Assembly: GCA_005116965.1 (NCBI GenBank)
Contig: SWDG01000023.1
Location: 92,162 to 156,161 of the forward strand
Direction: 5' to 3'
From: Nitrospira sp.
GTDB lineage: Bacteria > Nitrospirota > Nitrospiria > Nitrospirales > Nitrospiraceae
Length of the DNA: 64,000 nucleotides
Below are positions 1 through 9,262 of the stretch, in pieces. The notes under the pieces are model-generated. The model did no database searches. It worked only from the letters and a program-made list of their open reading frames with translations, and had not been told where the DNA came from. Position 1 is the first letter of the stretch, and every line of letters begins with the position of its first letter. The position numbers and the translations under genes are program-made.

Positions 1-1225
1 GAGCAAGAGCAGGGCCGATACTTGCCGACAACGATTGCAGATAAACTTTTATTTCATGGAGCCCAGGCCCAAGATCCCCGAGCTTTAAGACCTCTTGTTT
101 TGTCCTTAGGTCAAAAACATTAAGAAAGCTGACGATAGTTGCCAGGCGGGACGGACTTCCAGGCGGGAGGCTGAGTTCGCTTTCCGACTTCCGAAGACGG
201 AGCAGCAGATGATCCATGTCACCGAGCCACCAGCGAGACCGCACGCCAATTCGATAGGGAGCCGGCTCAGACACTCTTCCCGTGACGGCCAATTGATAGA
301 GCAACCACGGAAAATCGATGCCGGAGTCGACGGCTAATTGCAATGAGCCCCAGAACCGTCCGTTCACCTCCATCAAATGGGGCACCCCTTGCCAATCAAC
401 TTTAAACTCCATCATCGCCACGCCATGCCAATGGACAGATTCGGCAATAGTCCGTGCGTACTTTGTCATCGGCTCGGGCAAGGCAATGCTCTCGCGCAAT
501 ACACTCACACCGCCGGACGGCGGTTTTTCCCGAAGGCGCCGATGAGCAAATAGCGCCCGCGCCTGGCCCCGTTCGAAGAGACCGAAGACACCCTCTCCAT
601 GACCGACAACCCGTGACTGGATCAGCGACGGTTCCCGCAACTCCGCATGCTCCGCATAGAGCCTGCATAATTCGTCTGCATTTCTCGCATAGAGAACGGA
701 CGTTTTCTTGACTGCGCCCCGAGCCCTGACCAGAGACCGCCCTGGCTTCACCACCACCGGCCAGCGATCAAGGGCTGGAAGAATGGAGCTCACATCGCCA
801 CCGACCACAAAGTGCGTCTCGGGAATCGGAATGCCATTGCTCTGCGCCCATTGCATCAACCGATACTTGTCCGAAAGTGCGTGGTATTGCTCCAATGAAG
901 GGAGCGGGATGGCAAAACCAGCATATACTCGCACCTCAGGTGTTCCAAGCAGTTCGACGGCCAAATCCGTCATAGGAAACAGCGCGGCAGCATCGTGCAA
1001 GCGGGCCTGCTCAATGAGACAAGCCACATACCTGTCAGGCGACTGCCAGGGAGAGGGGTAGACAAACGAACCCTGGCAATACCGTGACATTCCTGCCAGC
1101 GATCTTCCGTTTTCGGTACCAACATAGACTGGAATCCCGCGCCGCCCCAGCGAACGCGTAACGGCCAGCGCTGAGCGCTCATTGCCGTCGGTCACGATGA
1201 CACCCTGCTGATCCGAAAGCGGCAT
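1..1225 (-). CDS. ATP-grasp ligase, C-terminus cut by window edge
   Basis: The reading frame opens at an ATG (complement of bases 1223-1225) and stays open for about 408 codons to the left edge, so the C-terminus is missing. The N-terminal part looks like a Rossmann-type pre-ATP-grasp domain (residues 8-110). A VVVKPGRS strand supplies a nucleotide-binding lysine near residue 160, and MEVNGRFWGS near 285-294 is the Glu/Asn/Arg metal- and phosphate-binding motif of ATP-grasp carboxylate-amine ligases. Such enzymes join a carboxylate to an amine or thiol through an acyl phosphate; the substrates cannot be read here. It is the last visible gene of the exopolysaccharide operon, 39 bases after a deacetylase, so a role in attaching an amino acid or similar group to a sugar is plausible but inferred. 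Confidence 0.85.
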   Translation of the reverse strand, partial: MPLSDQQGVIVTDGNERSALAVTRSLGRRGIPVYVGTENGRSLAGMSRYCQGSFVYPSPWQSPDRYVACLIEQARLHDAAALFPMTDLAVELLGTPEVRVYAGFAIPLPSLEQYHALSDKYRLMQWAQSNGIPIPETHFVVGGDVSSILPALDRWPVVVKPGRSLVRARGAVKKTSVLYARNADELCRLYAEHAELREPSLIQSRVVGHGEGVFGLFERGQARALFAHRRLREKPPSGGVSVLRESIALPEPMTKYARTIAESVHWHGVAMMEFKVDWQGVPHLMEVNGRFWGSLQLAVDSGIDFPWLLYQLAVTGRVSEPAPYRIGVRSRWWLGDMDHLLLRLRKSESELSLPPGSPSRLATIVSFLNVFDLRTKQEVLKLGDLGPGLHEIKVYLQSLSASIGPALA

Positions 1226-1264
1226 TACCGATCTCCCTAAAAACTGACGGCATTCGCTAGCGCA

Positions 1265-2311
1265 TTAGAGCCAATCATTGAACCCTGCCAGATGGAACGC
1301 CAACAATGATTCATTGCAGGCAATACCTTGGTGCACATTGATGCGCTTAAGCCCGAACCAAGACGCAGGCTTTCCTTTCTCATGCCCGAATTGCGTCGTC
1401 GTAGCGGCTCGATACCCTGCCTCTCGCACCTGATCGGCGACAAGCGGCGACCAGTTTCCATTCGGGTAACAAAACACCGGGATAGGACTGAGGCCTTTCT
1501 CCCGAAGCATGGCCATGGATTCAGCGGCTTCCCACGCCACATCAGGTTGCGACAAGGTCGTCATGATACGATGGCTGACCGAATGCGACCCAAACTCCAC
1601 GCCACAGGAAGACATCTCACAAACCTCTTTCCAATTCATCAGAATGCGCTGAGACGGGAATGCCGTCTGCGATTCAGCCAGCCATTCCTCAAGGCACGCA
1701 TCAATTTGCTCCTGGGGCTGAACTTTCCAGCATTCGACAATCGCATCGGTATCGCCATGCTCAAACGCATCAGCCGCCGGCATGAGCCATGGAAAATTCT
1801 TCACAAGGCGGCGAAATCGATTCTGCCGGCTCGGCACGGCTTCACGGAAATGGCTCTGCATAATTAGCCCAAGACGATCCGGCCAGAACCATCTATCAGT
1901 TCCGATAAAGGCGGTTGGCAAAAACACCGTCGCAGGGATCCGATGCCGTCGAAGAGCAGGCCACGCATGCCGGTAGGTATCCAGCCACCCGTCATCGAAT
2001 GTAATGACGCAGTAGCGGGCCATCGGATCCCAACGGCATGCCGTCCACAATGCCAACAATTCTGAGAAACTGATGAGTTGAAACTCTGCGGATAAGAACG
2101 CAAGGTGCCGTTCAAACATATCCGGTGTGACATACATCCCAGGTTGCACACATTGCATGCGCACATCCTCAAGGGGAATCACCCGATGGTATGTAAGGAT
2201 AGAGACTTTTCCCCTTAACTGGGAAAGGCAGCCTGGCATGTGAGAATATAATCCAGCGGCACTTTGACGAACCCAAGATTTCAGTCTACTTATCGTTTGG
2301 ACGGTTCCCAT
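1265..2311 (-). CDS. Polysaccharide deacetylase (NodB-type)
   Basis: A 348-residue NodB-homology protein that would remove N- or O-acetyl groups from a polysaccharide or sugar precursor using a divalent metal. Visible motifs are YHR at residues 41-43, the metal-binding TFDDGW at 104-109, the second metal motif GSHSVSH at 241-247, and the late YPNG motif typical of the fold. The frame is open further upstream, but the ATG at 2311 gives a normal N-terminus and a 22-base overlap with the preceding glycosyltransferase; longer starts would run deep into that gene. No clear signal peptide is seen, so it may act in the cytoplasm or at the membrane. It is one of two deacetylases in this locus; the other at 22555-23469 is a different subfamily. 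Confidence 0.88.
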   Translation of the reverse strand: MGTVQTISRLKSWVRQSAAGLYSHMPGCLSQLRGKVSILTYHRVIPLEDVRMQCVQPGMYVTPDMFERHLAFLSAEFQLISFSELLALWTACRWDPMARYCVITFDDGWLDTYRHAWPALRRHRIPATVFLPTAFIGTDRWFWPDRLGLIMQSHFREAVPSRQNRFRRLVKNFPWLMPAADAFEHGDTDAIVECWKVQPQEQIDACLEEWLAESQTAFPSQRILMNWKEVCEMSSCGVEFGSHSVSHRIMTTLSQPDVAWEAAESMAMLREKGLSPIPVFCYPNGNWSPLVADQVREAGYRAATTTQFGHEKGKPASWFGLKRINVHQGIACNESLLAFHLAGFNDWL

Positions 2312-3432
2312 ACCACCACCCGTTCCCCAGACCAATACCGCATCCACGCCTTGAGAATTGATGCATTCACGAGCAGGAAAAATGCCGGCAACCGGATGAC
2401 GGACCATCGTTGAAGTGGATGAATGAGGAGCCCGCACAACGCCACTCCATAGAACAGCATGTGCAAGCAAAACATCCCCTGATAGAACGCGCTGGTTGAA
2501 GCTAAGATCGCATTGGCAACGAAAGCCGTCAGCATCTCGAAGGGCACCAGCCACCGGCATAGCTTATGGCTGACGAGCTGCCACGCAAACGTCGTATGCG
2601 CAAAGGGATTGACCAAACTCAAGCTTTTCATAAACACGGAAATCCCCCGCAAAACTGTCCGTACCTTCCGGTCAAACTCTTTCTGTTCATCGGCAATATT
2701 CCTGTAGTATCCAATGCTGTCCGGGTCAGCAACCCCGCGCAGGCCCATGCGCATGCTATTCAACACCGTATTGAAATCGCTCTGCAGATCATCCGACCAA
2801 GCTTGTTTGCACACCGAGCTTCTTGCGGCAAAGAACGATCCGCTCAGCCCAACAAGCGAATTGACTCGAGACTCGAGCGAGCGAAGAAACATTTCGTACT
2901 TCACATACGCGCCTTCCCCGCTAGGACAGCCATTCTGATCGATGAAGCGATCCACACTGCTGACGCAGCCCACCGACACATCGTGAAAGTTTCTGACAAT
3001 ATTTCTGACAGCTTCTTCGGGCAGGATCGTCGCGACATCCGAGAACACCAGAATCTCTCCCGCCGCTTCATGGACAGCCAGTTTCTGTGCCGCTTCTTTG
3101 CCTTTTCGCTGTGACGCACGTACCAACCGAACCCCCCGAGGTCCGTACGACCGGACTATCGCATCTGTCCCATCAGATGAACAGTCCGACGCTACAAGGA
3201 TTTCAAGCTTCTCTTTCGGATAGGCCAGCTTGAGCGTGTTGTCCAGTTTCTCCGCGATCCGCTTATCCTCATTGTAGGCCGTAATGACGAACGAGACGGA
3301 GAACGGATCTTCACCTTTCCTAATCGGCCGACTCCGGATCAGCGCCAATACACGCAAGACCAGCGGGTACCCCACGTAGGCATAACCCATCAATCCAATG
3401 GACAACCAGAACAGAAGTTCCATGGTCAGCAT
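2290..3432 (-). CDS. Membrane-anchored family 2 glycosyltransferase
   Basis: A 380-residue GT-A-fold glycosyltransferase. The N-terminus (about residues 5-28) is a membrane segment. The catalytic domain follows, with FVITAYNE near residue 50, a SDCSSDGT nucleotide-sugar loop near 83-90 and a SDVA acidic motif near 133. The C-terminal third carries three or four hydrophobic segments, as in processive or membrane-tethered GT2 enzymes such as the EpsO/HAS-like class. The ATG at 3432 overlaps the upstream aminotransferase stop by one base (TGATG); a TTG one codon earlier is less likely. It probably adds a sugar to the lipid-linked repeat unit at the inner face of the cytoplasmic membrane; donor and acceptor are unknown. 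Confidence 0.88.
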   Translation of the reverse strand: MLTMELLFWLSIGLMGYAYVGYPLVLRVLALIRSRPIRKGEDPFSVSFVITAYNEDKRIAEKLDNTLKLAYPKEKLEILVASDCSSDGTDAIVRSYGPRGVRLVRASQRKGKEAAQKLAVHEAAGEILVFSDVATILPEEAVRNIVRNFHDVSVGCVSSVDRFIDQNGCPSGEGAYVKYEMFLRSLESRVNSLVGLSGSFFAARSSVCKQAWSDDLQSDFNTVLNSMRMGLRGVADPDSIGYYRNIADEQKEFDRKVRTVLRGISVFMKSLSLVNPFAHTTFAWQLVSHKLCRWLVPFEMLTAFVANAILASTSAFYQGMFCLHMLFYGVALCGLLIHPLQRWSVIRLPAFFLLVNASILKAWMRYWSGERVVVWEPSKR

Positions 3433-4700
3433 CAAACTTTCATCTTCGTAGCCGGCGCTGGATCAGCGGACAAGGCCGATGGCTTCCCTGTGAATCTGTC
3501 CTTATCAACAACCACTCCTTGAAGAGCGTCAGCAATATTCATGATATCTTGATGCGTCACGTAGTGATGCACCGGACATGTCACCATTCGATCAGCTAGG
3601 ACCTGCGCCCCTGGAAATTGGCCGGTCCCACAGGTCGATCGCAAGGCCGGGATTTCAGATATCGGTGACGGATAGAGACCGCTCACTCCCAGGCCAGAGG
3701 CAGCACTCACATCACAAATCCGCGCTTTCATTTCAGCCGAAGGAAGGATCACGGGAACGCGAAGATACACGGTTACTTCACCACGCGTGGGCCCGAGCCT
3801 TCCGAGCGAAGCCTCCAAGATATTAAGCATGTCTTGGCCATGTCGCAGTCGCTCGGTATTGGATGCTTCCAACCTCGCCTGCCACGATGCGAGAAGACTC
3901 GCTCGCATGCCATCCAGACGGTACAACGGGAAGTCCAGTTCAAACTTCGTTTCTCCCAGTCCAAGAAATGGCAGCCCGGCTGGCAGCCAATAAAGAGAAG
4001 GTCGAATGAGAATAGCCATTGCCACCGCTTCGATAAGCGCCTGTACTTGGCTGATCCAGGATGCCTCCGGGATCTGTTTACATTGTTGCGCCAGCGCTAA
4101 TCCTAACGAGTCCGAATTGGTGAGAATCACCCCGCCCGATCCTGCTGTCACATTTTTCCCACGCCCTAAGCTGAAAAACCCGATATCGGCCTGGGTGCCC
4201 AGCCAACGGCTTTCCTCTGCCCCGCCCATGGCTTGAGCCGCATCTTCCACCACCGGAATTTCGAAGCGGCAGGCAATTCCCTTGGTTCGAAGAATGTCTG
4301 CCGCATGGCCGAGTAAATGCGGGCTCACGATGCAGAGGATGTCACCGCTCACCAGCGCCTCAAGATCAGGGAATCGGTAGTCCAGTGTCTCAGGATCAAC
4401 ATCACACGGCACCACATCACATCCGGCCCGAAGAATCGCCGACGGTACGGAAAAACAGGTATAGGCAGGCACGATCACCTTCCGTCGAGGCGAGACTGCA
4501 GCCAACACCTGGAGAATCGTTGTCAGCGCGGCTTTTCCTGACGACAGCGCAAACACATACTTCACCCCGAAGTATTGGGCAAATTCCCTTTCCCGGCTCT
4601 CCCGCGCTCGCCTTCCCTGAAACAACCCCCACCCCCCCCGCATCAAATCGAGCCATGAGACCGGCGCGGCAGTGGGAGTCAGATATCGCTGGAGCTTCAT
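3432..4700 (-). CDS. DegT/DnrJ/EryC1/StrS-family PLP aminotransferase
   Basis: A 422-residue sugar-aminotransferase-like protein. VEDAAQ at residues 151-156 contains the Asp that binds the PLP pyridine nitrogen, and FFSLGRGKNVTAGSGG at 175-190 carries the Schiff-base lysine (about K182). Family members transfer an amino group to a keto-sugar nucleotide, or occasionally act as dehydratases or acyl-sugar enzymes. The ATG at 4700 overlaps the stop of the preceding FemAB-like gene by four bases (ATGA), so I prefer it to an upstream start that would add 21 residues inside that gene. It belongs to a tightly packed run of at least four overlapping genes, which implies coordinated translation. An amino sugar made here could be the acceptor for the adjacent acyl-transfer enzymes; that link is inference. 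Confidence 0.88.
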   Translation of the reverse strand: MKLQRYLTPTAAPVSWLDLMRGGWGLFQGRRARESREREFAQYFGVKYVFALSSGKAALTTILQVLAAVSPRRKVIVPAYTCFSVPSAILRAGCDVVPCDVDPETLDYRFPDLEALVSGDILCIVSPHLLGHAADILRTKGIACRFEIPVVEDAAQAMGGAEESRWLGTQADIGFFSLGRGKNVTAGSGGVILTNSDSLGLALAQQCKQIPEASWISQVQALIEAVAMAILIRPSLYWLPAGLPFLGLGETKFELDFPLYRLDGMRASLLASWQARLEASNTERLRHGQDMLNILEASLGRLGPTRGEVTVYLRVPVILPSAEMKARICDVSAASGLGVSGLYPSPISEIPALRSTCGTGQFPGAQVLADRMVTCPVHHYVTHQDIMNIADALQGVVVDKDRFTGKPSALSADPAPATKMKV

Positions 4701-5776
4701 GGAAGATACGGGGCAATCCAGGGCCCGATGGTGGTCGTCACCGGCACAGGGAGCTGTTGCCAAACTCGAATAGCCAACGCGTACTTGGGATTCTGTGGAT
4801 TCAATTCAGGCAGCGGGCCGCCATCGCGCAGCCAATAATACCAATGCAGCTGAACCGGCTTGGCCCCCCACTGCGCTTTGAACCGATACGTCCCGCTGTC
4901 TTTGGTGGAACGGCCGAAGTCAAAGACCCGGTAACCCTGCTCGCAGGCATATTTCAGCAACGATCCATACAGCAACATGTTCGGCGCCAATTTGGCAAAC
5001 CGGCGGTCGGATGAGGCCCACGGAATCTCCAATGTCTGCCGAAACCCATAGACCAATCCGGCAGCCACCGTGTCGGCTCCCAGTCGAACCGCACAAATCT
5101 TTGCGTCCTTGGGGAAAGTCCGGAGAATATCTGCAAAGAAATATTTCCCGTACACCGGCGTCCCAAGATCTCGCATATTTCGCGCAAACACCCCATAGAA
5201 ATTATCCAGCAGATCCAACCCACCCACCTGCACCGTCATGCCCTCTTTTTCTCCACGCCGGATTTGGCTCCGCAATTTTGGAGGAAAAGCCTTCATCAGC
5301 GCATCAAAGTGCGAGGGCAAGTCGAGTCGCATGGAAACTTTGTGATCTTTGCACGGCCACGGTAATTTCGCTTCATCCGCATGCCGTAACTCAATATGCG
5401 TCGCGCCCAATTCTTTAGCCTCGATGACTGCCGCTTCCACCAATGCGCTTCTGGATTGCTCGCTGTCCGCCAATACGCCGCCATAGTTAAAATACGGCAC
5501 CGATACCAGAAATTGGCCAAACAGGGGACTTTTCAAAAACACCAACGGCAGAACCCCTCTGATCTCCCCCCGATCGTCCTGCGCCATGAGATACACGGTG
5601 CAATGCCCAAACGTGCGTTCAATGATCTGGCGCCACGCCATTAAATGATAACCAGTCCCCTCCGAATGATCGCATACATACTGATCCCATGCTCCATGCG
5701 CCTTGGTTTGCTGAATACGGGATACCATCAACCCCATGCTCCCCACTCCATCTTGTCCAAATCCTGCATGATTCAC
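4697..5776 (-). CDS. FemAB-like (GNAT-fold) acyltransferase, XrtA-locus type
   Basis: A 359-residue protein resembling the FemAB-family proteins found in XrtA/PEP-CTERM exopolysaccharide loci (TIGR03019-like). Features are an early YHLMAWR segment near residue 43, a PYFNYGGV stretch near 95, the central QIRRGEKEG helix, and a C-terminal FDFGRST..GTYRFKAQWG block typical of the second GNAT-like domain. FemAB enzymes transfer aminoacyl groups from aminoacyl-tRNA to amines; XrtA-associated members are thought to modify the polymer or its precursor, which is not proven. The start is a GTG overlapping the preceding glycosyltransferase stop by four bases (GTGA). Both flanks are 4-base overlaps, so it is translationally coupled in the middle of the operon. 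Confidence 0.85.
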   Translation of the reverse strand: MNHAGFGQDGVGSMGLMVSRIQQTKAHGAWDQYVCDHSEGTGYHLMAWRQIIERTFGHCTVYLMAQDDRGEIRGVLPLVFLKSPLFGQFLVSVPYFNYGGVLADSEQSRSALVEAAVIEAKELGATHIELRHADEAKLPWPCKDHKVSMRLDLPSHFDALMKAFPPKLRSQIRRGEKEGMTVQVGGLDLLDNFYGVFARNMRDLGTPVYGKYFFADILRTFPKDAKICAVRLGADTVAAGLVYGFRQTLEIPWASSDRRFAKLAPNMLLYGSLLKYACEQGYRVFDFGRSTKDSGTYRFKAQWGAKPVQLHWYYWLRDGGPLPELNPQNPKYALAIRVWQQLPVPVTTTIGPWIAPYLP

Positions 5777-7146
5777 CTGATTTTCTCCTGAACGGTATTG
5801 TCCAATAGATCAGCCAAACGTTTAGAGAGAACGGCGTAATTGAACTGTTCCGTATCGGCAGGACTCGGAGGCATCAGGCTTGTCCGGTCACCCATCAATT
5901 CCATCAAAGTTCGTTTGACCTCAGACACACGGTTTGGACAGCATCGACCAAGCTGATGCCGATGGACAAGATTAGCCGTGGCGCCTTCCCCGCCAAGCAC
6001 AAACAATGGGCGGCCCGCAGTCACATATTCATAGATCTTTGCCGGCACCTGCAGCGGATAGTCGGGCTGAAGGAGCAACAACACATCGGACTTCGCCATT
6101 TCCTTCAGGCAGGCCTGATGCGGAATGGGGGGGACTCGCTGCAACACTCCATGCTCTTCCAACGACTTGGCGAGCTGGTCGCAAGTCGGATCGTCCACAT
6201 CCCACGCGCCAATGAACCGAAGGGTCAGGCGGGTACGATCCAATACACCCTCACGCATCAGCTCTTGTACCGCTTGAAACAACGCAAGAGGACTCCGATT
6301 GCCATACACCGTACCAAAATGGGAGAACTCCAGTGCGCTCGGGGGATTCGCGATGGCATCGTCAATTGCAGGATGGAGTGCCATCTCCTGAGCATATCCA
6401 TTCGTGATGACCACGAATTTAGTCTGCCATTGAGGATATTGCTCACAAAAACGAACTCTGAGTTCCTCTGTGTTCAAGATCACACGGCTCGCTGCCTCAC
6501 ACACTGATCGTTCGAGCTGCGCGGCTCGCCGATGCAAGAGCGCGGATGAGAAAAACTCATGTCCGCCAACCCAAGGATCTCGAAAATCAGCCACGAAAGG
6601 TACCGCCCATTGCTGCGCAAGCCGCTTCCCCACCAGCAGGCTTGTCCAGGGACCGCCGGTTGCCCAGATGGCGTCCGGACGTTTGTCTGCACTCCTCGCC
6701 ACCATTGCCCGCACAGCCAGTCCGTACCATCTGCACTGAGGATCGGGGAAATTCAACCAGGCATCAAACACAAAACGTCGCGCCGTGGCAAAGGCCGACT
6801 CCCGCTGGTCTGCACGGCAACTCGAAGCGATACCATCCATTCCTGCAGAGTGTAGGGAAAACTCACTGGCCTTTCGGTTGAGCATCCGTTTGAGCCGATC
6901 ACGATAGGCCAGCAACCGCCCGAGGGGATTACCGTGTTGCACTCGAATGACCTCAATCTCAGCAGGAACGCGCTGAAGTAGGTCCACGTCTGAAGCTTGA
7001 GGCGGCAAAGCGGATGGATGGCCCGTAGCCAGCACACTCGGCATCCACCCATAAGACGGAAGGTGCCGGCAGAAATTGAGCGGCCTCATCGCTCCGGTTG
7101 CCGCGATGGGAGGGAAATAATACGCGACCATCAACACCTGTTTCAT
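5773..7146 (-). CDS. GT4-like (GT-B fold) glycosyltransferase
   Basis: A 457-residue glycosyltransferase of the GT-B fold. The N-terminal domain begins MKQVLMVAYYFPP, a common GT4 opening (YFPP loop). The linker DFRDPW near the middle and the C-terminal VPAKIYEYVTAGRPLF block, with its conserved Glu, mark the donor nucleotide-sugar site. The start at 7146 is chosen because it gives the canonical opening; an upstream in-frame start adds 13 unlikely residues. It is probably cytoplasmic and membrane-associated, adding one sugar to the lipid-linked repeat. The 211 bases upstream (7147-7357) hold no gene, so this may head a translationally coupled block running down to the aminotransferase and GT2. 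Confidence 0.86.
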   Translation of the reverse strand: MKQVLMVAYYFPPIAATGAMRPLNFCRHLPSYGWMPSVLATGHPSALPPQASDVDLLQRVPAEIEVIRVQHGNPLGRLLAYRDRLKRMLNRKASEFSLHSAGMDGIASSCRADQRESAFATARRFVFDAWLNFPDPQCRWYGLAVRAMVARSADKRPDAIWATGGPWTSLLVGKRLAQQWAVPFVADFRDPWVGGHEFFSSALLHRRAAQLERSVCEAASRVILNTEELRVRFCEQYPQWQTKFVVITNGYAQEMALHPAIDDAIANPPSALEFSHFGTVYGNRSPLALFQAVQELMREGVLDRTRLTLRFIGAWDVDDPTCDQLAKSLEEHGVLQRVPPIPHQACLKEMAKSDVLLLLQPDYPLQVPAKIYEYVTAGRPLFVLGGEGATANLVHRHQLGRCCPNRVSEVKRTLMELMGDRTSLMPPSPADTEQFNYAVLSKRLADLLDNTVQEKIR

Positions 7147-7357
7147 CAGTGCCGAACCTTTTCCTTCTGCGTTCTCCGGCACCACCGACGATCGCCATTA
7201 TGCATACACAATAATCCGAAGGATCATCCAAGGCCTCGCCTGAAATCACTGATCCATCGCCGCCATTAACGCAGCATGCATCAAGAAACCACCAAGCGCA
7301 GGCTCATCCGGCATTCAGAATCTGAATTGTGTCCCTTAAATCCAAGAATCTAAACAA

Positions 7358-9202
7358 TTAATCTGATTTGGACCCAGCGGCATATTCTATTCCTCCCCAG
7401 AGATGTTCCCTGAAAAGCCGCTCACCCCAGATCGCCTTGCTGGCTCCACCGGCGGTATACCACGCCCGACCACCATCATACTGGTGATACCACGCGATCG
7501 GATGATCTCCGCCCATATCGCCCCCCTCATACGTATTCTCATCAAGGGAGAGGAGGACCGTGGCTCCATTAAGCCGTGGGTTAGGGGAGAAGTTGTACCA
7601 CTCGTCAATCCAGTCCCACCTGTCAGGCAGGCCCTTCGTTGATGCATGGGTACCACCTTCACGAGTGACGACAGCTCTGACAACCTCCGAATGACTCCCG
7701 CCGTATTGAGCGCCAACCAACTTCCCATACCACGGCCAATTTGATTCCGTATCTGCGGCAGAGTGGATCCCGACAAACCCACCTCCCGTTTTGATATATC
7801 GTTCGAAGGCAGCCTTTTGCTTGAGATTGAGAATCTCTCCTTGCGTTGAGAGAAAGATCACGGCCTGATATTGAGCCAGCACCATTTCCTTCATCATGTG
7901 AGCATCGCTGGTATCATCAACCTGTATACCGTTCCTCCGCGCCATCTCCCTAATGGCCCTAATCGCATCTGGAATACTTTCATGAAACGCGATATCCGTT
8001 TTCCAAAACACAAGCAACCTGCGAGCTTCCGAACGAGACTGGTCCAATGTGGTTAACCGGTTTTCCCATACTTCGACATTGCCTTGATCGAAGGTGATTG
8101 TCCCGGCGATATCTTGATCCCCGTCGCCGTCAAGATCACCGACAACGACATTGTGAAGAAAGGGAATGCCTAACACTTGCCTGACCCATGACTTCCTCTG
8201 GTCCTTTTGATGGTATACCAGCAATCGGCCGCCCCCCCTAAACTCAGAAGTCACAACATCAAGCAGATCGTCACCATCCATATCCACCAATCGAAGAGCA
8301 TGAGCTGAATCGACCGGCCCTTCATCCACGACATGTTCTTCCCAATGACTTGCTTCATCGCCGGAGTTCTTAAACCACGAGATCTTTCCTGCGTGTTCTG
8401 AAACGGACATCACAATATCCGGTCTCCCATCGCCGTCTATATCTCCGGTGTCGATGGCAGCATATTCATTCCAGTTGGCGAACGAGTGCGTTTCCCATTC
8501 TTTTGCAAGCACGTTCGCTCGGGGGTTTTCCAGCCAAACACCCGGTACAATGATGTCCGGGAAAGTATCCCCGTTCAGATCTTTCACTGCGAGACCATTG
8601 CGCCCGGTTCCTGGCTCCACCATCTTAATTGACCAAAATCCAGAGGGGTCATGGATGAGGATCGTCACCAGAGAACTCGTTTCGCCGCGCATGATGATGT
8701 CAAGATTGCCATCCTTATTGAGATCGGCCAGCTCAATATCATGATTCGCCGCTCCTGCACCAATCGAATGAAGAGGCCATACTGCCGCGATATTTCCTTT
8801 CGGACGAGGATTTTCCAGCCATACATCGCCAAAGGCAATATCTACATCACCGTCATTATCGATGTCGCCGAGAGCGATTCCGCTTTGGGTGCGATATGAG
8901 TCGATTGAGCCAATGACCGTCTTGTCCTTTCCCCCACTTTCGTACATGAGCAACGGGCCGTGACCTCCACCCACAATGAGATCGCCAACACCATCTCCAT
9001 CAAAGTCACCTATAGCCTTCGCCCAGGGATTAGCCGGACTTTGCCTGTCAATGATGTGCTGGCTAAAGGGATAGCGATAATTGATCAAGTCGACTTTCTT
9101 GGAGCTATCTATCTTGGTTTTCACCACCGGATAAAGCTTGAAAGCCATCAGCCCGCCTGCAATACAAAGTCCAACTATCAACCCTGTTCTGGCGAGCCCC
9201 AT
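7358..9202 (-). CDS. Membrane-anchored FG-GAP/VCBS propeller fused to ThuA-like domain
   Basis: A 614-residue protein with three parts. A single N-terminal membrane segment lies at about residues 5-25. A region at roughly 60-390 contains seven DxDxDG-type calcium loops (for example GDFDGDGVGDL, GDIDNDGDVDI, GDIDGDGRPDI, GDLDGDGDQDI), which fits a seven-bladed FG-GAP/VCBS beta-propeller. A C-terminal ThuA-like domain (about 395-610) has GGGFVGIHSAAD and the DHPIAWYH block typical of that family. ThuA domains share the class I glutamine-amidotransferase fold but usually lack that activity, and are linked to sugar metabolism. The anchor and calcium loops argue for a periplasmic or surface position. 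It sits between a glycosyltransferase and an asparagine-synthetase-like gene, so it may bind or modify the nascent polymer; function unknown. Confidence 0.86.
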   Translation of the reverse strand: MGLARTGLIVGLCIAGGLMAFKLYPVVKTKIDSSKKVDLINYRYPFSQHIIDRQSPANPWAKAIGDFDGDGVGDLIVGGGHGPLLMYESGGKDKTVIGSIDSYRTQSGIALGDIDNDGDVDIAFGDVWLENPRPKGNIAAVWPLHSIGAGAANHDIELADLNKDGNLDIIMRGETSSLVTILIHDPSGFWSIKMVEPGTGRNGLAVKDLNGDTFPDIIVPGVWLENPRANVLAKEWETHSFANWNEYAAIDTGDIDGDGRPDIVMSVSEHAGKISWFKNSGDEASHWEEHVVDEGPVDSAHALRLVDMDGDDLLDVVTSEFRGGGRLLVYHQKDQRKSWVRQVLGIPFLHNVVVGDLDGDGDQDIAGTITFDQGNVEVWENRLTTLDQSRSEARRLLVFWKTDIAFHESIPDAIRAIREMARRNGIQVDDTSDAHMMKEMVLAQYQAVIFLSTQGEILNLKQKAAFERYIKTGGGFVGIHSAADTESNWPWYGKLVGAQYGGSHSEVVRAVVTREGGTHASTKGLPDRWDWIDEWYNFSPNPRLNGATVLLSLDENTYEGGDMGGDHPIAWYHQYDGGRAWYTAGGASKAIWGERLFREHLWGGIEYAAGSKSD

Positions 9203-9262
9203 GTTGATCCTTCCCCGTAGCTCTATGCATCATCAGTTTGACGAGTCGGTCAATTGTTCACG

